Source: Lachnospiraceae bacterium (lineage in GTDB: Bacteria > Bacillota > Clostridia > Lachnospirales > Lachnospiraceae). Taken from it: 5,245 nt of DNA. The notes beneath the pieces are model-generated. The model saw only the letters and a program-made list of their open reading frames with translations. It was not told the DNA's origin and ran no database searches. Location of the stretch: NCBI GenBank assembly GCA_009787745.1, contig WQST01000182.1:1-5245 (forward strand). Reading direction: 5' to 3'. How positions within the stretch are numbered: position 1 is the first letter of the stretch; every line of letters starts with the position of its first letter. The position numbers and the translations under genes are program-made. Shown piece by piece: positions 1 through 5,245 of this stretch.

Positions 1-1271
1 ACCACACTCTCCATCAATTCCTGCAAAATTCCCGCTTCTTCTGCACTCAAAAGCCGCTTCATGGCGGAATTGCCAAAACGCTTGACCGTATTCCCGTTTT
101 CCGTCACAACAGCATCATATAAATATGGCCGCATCAAAATTCCGTCATTACTAATAGCACTCGTTATCATATTAAGATGGAGTGGGGTCATCTGTGTTTT
201 ACCCTGCCCGATCGTGATTTGCATCATCTCCGCCTTCGTCGTATCCGCATTTAAAGATACCCGACTGCGATTATTCGGCAATGAAAAAAGCAGACTGCCG
301 TCAAATAATAAATCATCTAATGTCGTGCGAAACTCATCAGGATGAAGTGATAAACCGATATTAGCAAAGGAAGCGTTGCAGGACTTGGCAAATGAATATT
401 TGAAATCCGATTTGCCGTGCGAAATACCGCGAAAACAGTTTATCCTTAAACCCTCGGAGGTAAAATGTCCGTTACAATTATAACTATAGCCATCAATATT
501 CAAATTATTCTCGCGGATATACTGTAAAGCCGTGATTATCTTAAAAGTCGAACCGGGCGGATATAATCCTTGTGTCACACGATTAAGTAAAACCGAACTT
601 TCACTGCTTTCAACCAAATAATTCCAAACTTCGGGAATTTCTTCGGGATCAAAGTCGGGTTTGGAAACCATCGCCAAAATCCGTCCTGTTTTGGGCTCGC
701 TCACGATAATCGCACCTCTGTAAACCCCAAGCGCTTTCGAAGCCACTTCCTGTAAATCGACCCGCAGTGTCGTTTGGATGCTGTCGCCTGCATTTTTGAT
801 ACCTTTTTCCGCATTGGCAGCTTTCTGCGGCAATGAAATATTCGACTTTATTAAATAATAATTCATGTCCGCTTCAATTCCCGCGCGCCCATGAGTAGAA
901 TATCCGACGACATGGGAAAAAAGCTTCTCATAAGGATATTTCCTAACTTCTGTGCCGTTAATTAAAACCGCTTCCGCCAGCACTTCACCGCCGCTTGCAT
1001 AAATCTTCCCGCGTGAATTTTGCTCCATCAGAATCTGCTGAATGCCGTTATAGGAGTTTTCAGCCAGTTCCTGCTCATTCGCCAGGGCGAAATAACAAAT
1101 ATATCCTGACATCGAAATAAAAAGTGCCACAACACACCATGTAATAGTCATAACCTTACGCCGAAAACTCTTATTTTGCTTTGCTTCCGCTTTTTTTGCG
1201 GCGACATCATTTTCGCTTAAAGGATTTAATGAATTATCTTCTTCGCTTCTTTTTTCTTTTAACTTCTTCAT
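1..1271 (-). CDS. Class B penicillin-binding protein (PbpA-type transpeptidase), C-terminus cut by window edge
   Basis: This is a peptidoglycan transpeptidase that cross-links stem peptides, anchored in the membrane and acting outside it with the SEDS protein encoded just upstream. The visible part has 423 residues. Residues 1-40 are a charged cytoplasmic head; about 41-64 form the single membrane anchor. The N-terminal module shows SRGKIY (86-91), VRKYPYEKLFSHVVGY (109-124) and GRAGIEADMNYYL (128-140), a pattern typical of short PbpA proteins. The transpeptidase domain has PPGSTFKI (238-245) with nucleophile Ser241 and Lys244, the second motif SCN at 297-299, and GQGKTQMTPLHL (355-366). The third motif, KTG, and the C-terminus lie beyond base 1; the frame is open to the edge. 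The usual D-R-N-G after RGxIY is replaced here by ASGG. No glycosyltransferase domain is present, so this is class B, and PASTA repeats cannot be excluded beyond the edge. A bifunctional class A enzyme is ruled out by the N-terminus. Confidence 0.92.
   Translation of the reverse strand, partial: MKKLKEKRSEEDNSLNPLSENDVAAKKAEAKQNKSFRRKVMTITWCVVALFISMSGYICYFALANEQELAENSYNGIQQILMEQNSRGKIYASGGEVLAEAVLINGTEVRKYPYEKLFSHVVGYSTHGRAGIEADMNYYLIKSNISLPQKAANAEKGIKNAGDSIQTTLRVDLQEVASKALGVYRGAIIVSEPKTGRILAMVSKPDFDPEEIPEVWNYLVESSESSVLLNRVTQGLYPPGSTFKIITALQYIRENNLNIDGYSYNCNGHFTSEGLRINCFRGISHGKSDFKYSFAKSCNASFANIGLSLHPDEFRTTLDDLLFDGSLLFSLPNNRSRVSLNADTTKAEMMQITIGQGKTQMTPLHLNMITSAISNDGILMRPYLYDAVVTENGNTVKRFGNSAMKRLLSAEEAGILQELMESV
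1234..1271 (-). other. 38-bp ftsW/pbp coding overlap
   Basis: The last 12 codons and stop of ftsW and the first 12-13 codons of the PBP gene occupy the same purine-rich DNA in two frames. Both frames encode strongly charged, Lys-rich peptides: the ftsW tail EEVKRKKKRRR and the PBP head MKKLKEKRSEED. Both peptides are cytoplasmic by topology. The overlap is longer than the common 1-4 bp coupling overlap. Confidence 0.9.
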
Positions 1272-2640
1272 GTATTACATCTTCCTCATCGGCCTGCTCG
1301 GGAAAGGGGGGCGGTTTTAAGTTACTTTTCTCATTATCGCTTTTGACCATATATAATCCCGCGATAATAAAAAACAGGATTATCGTCGTCAGTATCGAGG
1401 TTCCGCCATAACTGACCAGCGGTAATGTGACCCCTGAAAGCGGAATGAACTTCGTCCCGCCGCCAATCGTCAGAAATACCTGCGTAATATAGGTAATCCC
1501 TAAGCCGAAAGCGACCATCCGAAAAAACTTATCGTTTAAGCTAACGGCAATATTCATGCACATAATAAAACAGCTTAAGCAAATCAATATAACACATATT
1601 GCAAAAATTAACCCCAGTTCCTCCGCAATCGCCGAAAAAATAAAATCCGCTTCGACAATCGGAATACTTGACGGATTCCCCTGATACATACCTAAACCGA
1701 ATAAACCGCCGCTCGATATCGAAAAAAGCGACTGGGTAATCTGATAACCCTGTGAATCTATTACCCCCCACGGGTCAAGGAAAACCTGCACCCGAACCCG
1801 GACATGACTGAATATCTGATATGCCAGCACCGACGCTACGCTTCCGCCGATAATCCCCGCCGCCAGATAGTACCATTTACCTGAGGCAATATAAACCAAA
1901 AGGACATATGTGACGAAAAGAATCAAGGCACTGCCAAGATCGCGTGATACGACCAGAACTATGACATGAGCCGCCGCCACGACCATTGTCGTAAAGATTT
2001 GCCGGAAACTTGTTGAAGCATATAAAGCCCCCGCCACGAAAAAGACGAACAGAATTTTGACAAACTCCGATGGCTGAAAATTAACTCCCGCGAGGTTAAA
2101 TGATCTTCTGCTTCCATATGTCGTCTGCCCAAAGATAAGCACGGCTGTCAGTGCCGTTATGCCGATAGCGGCATAGAGCCAGGTAAGTTTGCGGATAAAA
2201 GCTAATTTACGGATGATAAACGGGATTAATAAAGCCAATACCAATGAAAATACGGCAATCATGAATTGGCGCTGTGCCCTTACAAATGAAAGCCTGGTCA
2301 GCATTATGAAACCGATGTTCAAAAGCATACAGACATTATTTAGTAACAAGCGGTTTATATGAGGATATATCATGCGGAAAAGCATGATTGCCGCATATAA
2401 AAGTATCAGTTGAAAAAGGTAAAAGAAAAGATATTCCATCTCGCTTCTCACCAGATAAATACTGAAAAAACAAGCTAGATGAATTAAAAACATTAGGATA
2501 TTCTGCCGTATGTAAATATTGGCGCGCCGCTCTTCATTATCAAAACGAAAGACTGCGAAACCTTCATAAGTATATAGCGCCATCATCAATGCGATAAGAT
2601 ACTTAGATAATTCAACATAATATATCTGAAATGCCTGCAA
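1234..2640 (-). CDS. FtsW/RodA/SpoVE-family (SEDS) peptidoglycan glycosyltransferase
   Basis: SEDS proteins are multi-spanning membrane enzymes that polymerise lipid II into glycan strands together with a cognate class B PBP. The product has 468 residues and by eye about 12-13 hydrophobic segments. Family marks are NFQPSEFVKI (187-196), SRDLGSAL (232-239), RVQVFLDPWG (283-292), ADFIFSAIAEELG (331-343) containing the invariant Asp332 that matches the essential aspartate of RodA/FtsW, and LVSYGGTSIL (408-417) before the last membrane helix. The C-terminus is a cytoplasmic tail with a PPPFPEQADEED stretch ending KRKKKRRR. The usual core is about 370-400 residues; the excess is mainly an N-terminal block of roughly 100 residues with three or so extra hydrophobic segments, as in long actinobacterial RodA-type proteins. 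The start is TTG. It overlaps the PBP gene by 38 bp, which strongly suggests a working pair. Whether it serves division, elongation or sporulation cannot be told. Confidence 0.9.
   Translation of the reverse strand: MQAFQIYYVELSKYLIALMMALYTYEGFAVFRFDNEERRANIYIRQNILMFLIHLACFFSIYLVRSEMEYLFFYLFQLILLYAAIMLFRMIYPHINRLLLNNVCMLLNIGFIMLTRLSFVRAQRQFMIAVFSLVLALLIPFIIRKLAFIRKLTWLYAAIGITALTAVLIFGQTTYGSRRSFNLAGVNFQPSEFVKILFVFFVAGALYASTSFRQIFTTMVVAAAHVIVLVVSRDLGSALILFVTYVLLVYIASGKWYYLAAGIIGGSVASVLAYQIFSHVRVRVQVFLDPWGVIDSQGYQITQSLFSISSGGLFGLGMYQGNPSSIPIVEADFIFSAIAEELGLIFAICVILICLSCFIMCMNIAVSLNDKFFRMVAFGLGITYITQVFLTIGGGTKFIPLSGVTLPLVSYGGTSILTTIILFFIIAGLYMVKSDNEKSNLKPPPFPEQADEEDVIHEEVKRKKKRRR
1281..1287 (-). 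promoter_or_regulatory. Ribosome binding site of the PBP gene, inside ftsW
   Basis: GAGGAAG (1287-1281) lies inside the ftsW coding sequence, with its GAGGA core ending 11 nt before the PBP ATG at 1271. The spacing is a little long. An in-frame TAA at 1277-1275 closes the frame two codons upstream, so the ATG at 1271 is the earliest possible start; the next in-frame Met (residue 41) would fall at the beginning of the membrane anchor. Confidence 0.6.
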
Positions 2641-2650
2641 AAAAACCTCC
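2638..2650 (-). promoter_or_regulatory. Ribosome binding site and TTG start of ftsW
   Basis: GGAGG (2650-2646) sits 5 nt before a TTG codon (2640-2638), with five T between them, so that the start codon lies in a run of seven T. An in-frame TAG at 2655-2653 blocks any start further upstream. The next in-frame candidates (TTG codon 18, ATG codons 19-20) fall inside the first hydrophobic segment and have no comparable ribosome site. This decides for the TTG start. Confidence 0.75.
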
Positions 2651-2657
2651 GCCTATT

Positions 2658-2702
2658 TGTCACTATGAGCGTAAGTGAAGAATCGTTCGGCTCATAGTAA
2701 CA
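2658..2702 (-). promoter_or_regulatory. Intergenic mRNA hairpin between U32 and ftsW
   Basis: In the minus-strand transcript, TGTTACTATGAGC (2702-2690) pairs with GCTCATAGTGACA (2670-2658) as a 13-bp stem with one G-U wobble and no other mismatch, closing a 19-nt loop. It starts 2 nt after the U32 stop codon and ends 7 nt before the ftsW ribosome site. The core 9 bp (ACTATGAGC/GCTCATAGT) is a perfect inverted repeat on DNA. No U-tract follows the stem directly, so it is not a standard intrinsic terminator. Possible roles are mRNA processing or stability, gating of ftsW initiation, or a DNA operator; the sequence does not decide which. Confidence 0.6.
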
Positions 2703-2704
2703 TT

Positions 2705-4852
2705 TCATAAAACTTTTCTCTTAATATGTCCTGTCGTGTAGTCTTGATAAGGTAAACAAGTTTCGTTCCCGCTTATCAGCCCGTCAAAATAATTAATTAT
2801 TAGCTTCATCTCCGCTTCTGTTTCATTCGTAAAATCAAGCCGGTACTTCGAAATTTCAGAAAGTTTCCCGCTTTTAATAACATCATGCAAAGATAAGGGA
2901 ACACTATTATAAATAATATTATAACATTGCCGACAATCATGGTAAACAAAAAAGTGCTTGTTATAGCGGTCACACAGGGTAACAAAGCCGCTCTCCTGCC
3001 TATCTTTACGGCAATTCCCCCGGCTTAAATTAACGCAATTCGCGGAATACATGAGCGGAGTCCGTCCATATATTAATAGCCCTGCTTCATTCGGTTCGTC
3101 CAAGATATCTCTTAGCTCATGTAATGTAAGTTCCTGCGGTAAGTAAAATTCGGATCTTTTATCGTCATAAAAAAACTGCCTTGCTTCATGGTTCCAAAGG
3201 TAGAGTGATGAATCCAATACGATTGGCTTTGGATAAGTTATTTTCTTTAGCCATCCGTAACCGTCAATATTACTGACGAGAACGCCTGTACATATGGCTT
3301 GATTTATGATTATTTCGTATTTTTCGAAAGTTTTAGCGTCTAATGAGTTAAAAAGCGGGGGTAACAAGGCATACCATTTTTGTTCAGTCGATTTTGTCAT
3401 GCCGTTAATATGCTCATGCCATAAATCAATATTTATATAAAGGCGGTTTATGGCGCCTATTGATGCAATTTCCCATTGCGCAAGTGTTGTTATTAGGGCA
3501 TGTAAGCGTGGCTTTTCATTAGTCGGCGATTTTTCTTTTCTTAAATTATTATGCTCTTTCGGGGCTTTTCTTTTATGCTTTCGCAATATCTCTTCTTCTA
3601 AATTAGCTAAAGCTGTTCTTCGTAACTCATTTAGCGCTTTGACGGGGATAAAGATATCGTCGGTCATTTTGATATTAAGATGATGAAAAATAAAATTCGT
3701 ATCGCCTGTTTTCATTAGTTGCTTATTGACTGATTCGGTCAGTAGGGGTTGGTTTTTCGCTTCCTGAACAATGCTTCCCTTTGTGTTTACGGTTATATCT
3801 TTATATGAAATAGCTAGTTCTGCATTTTTATCCTTCTGTAAAATTGCTCTTCCATTGACTGGTATAGTCATTTTTTGTTCCAGATACTCCGCTCTGATTT
3901 TCTTCAATAACTCTAAATCGGCGGCATCATATGTCGGTTTATCATGAGTAATCATCGCCGCACTTTTTTTCTCTTTATAATAACCCTGACTTATACCGCC
4001 GCGCAGGTAAAGCGATTTCAATTCGCGAAGTCCGCAGTCAGAAACCGCCTCAACTTTCTGATAATATGAATCAATATGTTTCCGATAAACAGAGGTAACA
4101 AATGCTGTATATTCAGGCTTTTTCATTCTTCCTTCGATTTTAAAGGCATCAATTCCGCTTTCAATTAATTCACCAAGCAAATCAATTGTACACATATCTT
4201 TCATGCTTAGGGGATACCAATCGCCTCCGCCGCCGGGCGACACATTTTTTTGGTACGGTAAGCGGCAAGGCTGCGCACAACGCCCGCGATTACCGCTGCG
4301 TTCTCCTAAAGCACTGCTGAACAGGCACTTGCCTGAATAGGAATAACACATTGCGCCATGAATAAATGTTTCCAGTCCGACATCGGTCTTTTCTTTAATT
4401 TCCTTAAGTTCGGAAAGCAAAAGTTCCCGCGCGGGAACAATCCTTGATATTCCGTTTTCTTTCAAAAATTCGGCGCCATATATACTTGTAATGCTCATTT
4501 GTGTGCTGGCATGAATTTTTAGGCCGGGGAAATTATTTTTTATCCATCTGAGAATACCAAGATCCTGAACGATAACGGCATCAACACCATTTTCATATAA
4601 GGGACACAGAAAATCATATAACTCGGAAAATTCCTTTTCCTTTATTAAAGTATTGACCGTCAGGTAAACCCGACGTTCAAATAAATGCGCTAGATTAAGC
4701 GCGCGGATCAGCGATTCATTATCAAAGTTTCCCGCATAAGCACGGGCGGAAAAACGCTCTCCGCCCAGATAAACCGCATCTGCTCCCGCTTTTATCGCCC
4801 CGATTAACCCCGCAAAATTACCTGCGGGCGATAACAGTTCAATTGATTTCAT
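2705..4852 (-). CDS. U32 family protein, probable RNA-hydroxylating enzyme (RlhA/TrhP type)
   Basis: The U32 family was named as a peptidase, but characterised members (RlhA on 23S rRNA C2501, TrhP on tRNA U34, UbiU/UbiV on ubiquinone) act in hydroxylation and several carry a 4Fe-4S cluster. Residues 1-300 form the TIM-barrel-like U32 domain, starting IELLSPAGN (4-12) with KAGADAVYLGG (21-31). The family signature ETFIHGAMCYSYSGKCLFSS spans 161-180. Cys169, Cys176, Cys192 and Cys221 are the likely cluster ligands, by spacing like that of UbiU; Cys196 is an additional cysteine. Residues about 310-420 look like the DUF3656 region of RlhA-type members. A Lys-rich linker (424-448) leads to a C-terminal half ending with YGRTPLMYSANC (595-606), further cysteines, and RLDFTNETEAE (671-681). 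At 715 residues it is somewhat longer than E. coli RlhA. The RNA target is not decidable from sequence. It is coupled to zapA upstream and followed by a hairpin. Confidence 0.85.
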   Translation of the reverse strand: MKSIELLSPAGNFAGLIGAIKAGADAVYLGGERFSARAYAGNFDNESLIRALNLAHLFERRVYLTVNTLIKEKEFSELYDFLCPLYENGVDAVIVQDLGILRWIKNNFPGLKIHASTQMSITSIYGAEFLKENGISRIVPARELLLSELKEIKEKTDVGLETFIHGAMCYSYSGKCLFSSALGERSGNRGRCAQPCRLPYQKNVSPGGGGDWYPLSMKDMCTIDLLGELIESGIDAFKIEGRMKKPEYTAFVTSVYRKHIDSYYQKVEAVSDCGLRELKSLYLRGGISQGYYKEKKSAAMITHDKPTYDAADLELLKKIRAEYLEQKMTIPVNGRAILQKDKNAELAISYKDITVNTKGSIVQEAKNQPLLTESVNKQLMKTGDTNFIFHHLNIKMTDDIFIPVKALNELRRTALANLEEEILRKHKRKAPKEHNNLRKEKSPTNEKPRLHALITTLAQWEIASIGAINRLYINIDLWHEHINGMTKSTEQKWYALLPPLFNSLDAKTFEKYEIIINQAICTGVLVSNIDGYGWLKKITYPKPIVLDSSLYLWNHEARQFFYDDKRSEFYLPQELTLHELRDILDEPNEAGLLIYGRTPLMYSANCVNLSRGNCRKDRQESGFVTLCDRYNKHFFVYHDCRQCYNIIYNSVPLSLHDVIKSGKLSEISKYRLDFTNETEAEMKLIINYFDGLISGNETCLPYQDYTTGHIKRKVL
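4423..4438. repeat. 16-bp perfect palindrome inside the U32 gene
   Basis: GTTCCCGCGCGGGAAC reads the same on both strands. It lies in the U32 codons for the IVPARE segment (residues 138-143), a stretch that tends to be conserved in the family, so the palindrome may simply come from codon choice. It does not extend on either side. No function is claimed. Confidence 0.5.
4849..4852 (-). other. ATGA stop/start overlap joining zapA to the U32 gene
   Basis: The zapA stop TGA (4851-4849) and the U32 start ATG (4852-4850) share bases as ATGA, the classic layout for translational coupling. Only a weak purine-rich ribosome site (GGAAGCGGAAAAGAA) precedes the ATG. This suggests that ribosomes finishing zapA supply much of the U32 initiation; that last point is inference. 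Confidence 0.85.
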
Positions 4853-5244
4853 TTCTTTTCCGCTTCCAAACGGATTATTTTCTTCGTATTTTCATTTAAC
4901 TCACTGTTAAGGGTCATAAGTTTTTTGTCCATACTTTCGAGTTTAATTTGGGACGCGATCAGTTCATGCTTCAAATCATATAACTCTTTTTCTTTGATCT
5001 TTATTTCTTCATCATAAATATCGATTTGCTTCTTGGCTTTAAAATAATCGTCGGCAATATTTAGCTGTAACAAAATACTTTGGCGATCAATCGGCTGACG
5101 CCTGAACGATTCGACTTTATTATATTCGGCAATCTTATTGTTTATGTAAGACGCGACTTTTTGGAGGTATTCTTCACTTTCATAACCGCTTAAAGTAAGA
5201 ACTTTCCCGCCGATAATTACTTCCGTATCTGTTTTTCCCGACAT
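4849..5244 (-). CDS. zapA: Cell division protein ZapA (long, clostridial type)
   Basis: ZapA is a small cytoplasmic protein that binds FtsZ and bundles its filaments, helping Z-ring assembly at midcell. The 131-residue product opens with the family's beta-strand region (TEVIIGGKVLTLSGYESEEY, residues 7-26), then the amphipathic helix with KVASYINNKI (29-38) and a second helix carrying LLQLNIADDYFKAKKQ (58-73). In the family this last part matches the conserved region where the globular head passes into the dimerising coiled coil. From about residue 65 to the end the protein is nearly all charged heptad-like helix (many E, K, L), an extended coiled coil longer than in the roughly 100-residue proteobacterial ZapA. 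The ATG lies one base from the window edge, so its ribosome site and promoter are not visible; the start fits the family's usual N-terminus. Its stop overlaps the next gene's start. Identification is by motif and layout only. Confidence 0.9.
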   Translation of the reverse strand: MSGKTDTEVIIGGKVLTLSGYESEEYLQKVASYINNKIAEYNKVESFRRQPIDRQSILLQLNIADDYFKAKKQIDIYDEEIKIKEKELYDLKHELIASQIKLESMDKKLMTLNSELNENTKKIIRLEAEKK

Positions 5245-5245
5245 A

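Noticed and set aside
61..345. Open frame of 94 codons on the plus strand
   Set aside because: It lies wholly antisense to the PBP transpeptidase domain, has no recognisable domain, and the minus-strand frame there carries clear catalytic motifs.
1181..1411. Open frame of 76 codons on the plus strand
   Set aside because: It is antisense to the ftsW end and PBP start; its hydrophobic, Ser/Phe-rich look is the reverse complement of Lys/Glu-rich codons.
1541..1771. Open frame of 76 codons on the minus strand within ftsW
   Set aside because: It is an out-of-frame shadow of the SEDS core with no domain signal, and the ftsW frame is intact throughout.
2639..2702. Intrinsic terminator between U32 and ftsW
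   Set aside because: The hairpin is not followed directly by a T-run; the T7 tract lies 12 nt beyond the stem and overlaps the ftsW start codon. Stem GC content is also modest.
2690..2760. Promoter for ftsW at the end of the U32 gene
   Set aside because: TACTAT on the minus strand resembles a -10 box, but no acceptable -35 hexamer is found about 17 bp upstream, and the motif is part of the hairpin arm.
3450..3683. Open frame of 77 codons on the plus strand
   Set aside because: It is antisense to the U32 gene over the linker region and has no independent support.
1..5245. CRISPR, mobile element, tRNA or defence system
   Set aside because: No spaced direct repeats, transposase, integrase or tRNA-like fold was seen; four intact or edge-cut housekeeping genes fill the window.

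Overview
The window looks like a chromosomal piece of a low-to-moderate-GC Firmicute, most likely a clostridial relative. This rests on a clostridial-type long ZapA, a long U32 protein directly behind it, and an FtsW/RodA-family protein paired with a PbpA-type class B penicillin-binding protein. Codon third positions are mixed. I see no phage, insertion-sequence, tRNA, rRNA or CRISPR signal. The species cannot be named from this sequence.

All four genes lie on the minus strand, so transcription runs from right to left. The order is zapA (5244-4849), a U32-family RlhA-like protein (4852-2705), an FtsW/RodA/SpoVE-family glycan polymerase (2640-1234), and a class B PBP (1271 to beyond base 1, cut by the window edge). 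Coding density is almost total. zapA and U32 share a 4-bp ATGA overlap, ftsW and pbp overlap by 38 bp, and the only non-coding stretch is the 64 bp between U32 and ftsW. The layout suggests one transcription unit; its promoter would lie outside the window, upstream of zapA.

Three of the four products belong to cell envelope growth and division. ZapA stabilises FtsZ filaments. The SEDS protein polymerises lipid II into glycan strands, and the PBP cross-links them; SEDS proteins and class B PBPs work as cognate pairs. The U32 protein is probably an iron-sulfur RNA-hydroxylating enzyme of the RlhA/TrhP type and is functionally the odd one out, although zapA-U32 adjacency is familiar in clostridia.

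The most noteworthy non-coding signal is a 13-bp stem with a 19-nt loop that fills the U32-ftsW gap, starting 2 nt after the U32 stop and ending 7 nt before a strong Shine-Dalgarno sequence and an unusual TTG start. One of its pairs is a G-U wobble only in the minus-strand RNA, which fits a structure acting in the operon mRNA. I found no wholly new multi-gene system; the window is mostly ordinary housekeeping sequence with a few interesting expression-control details.
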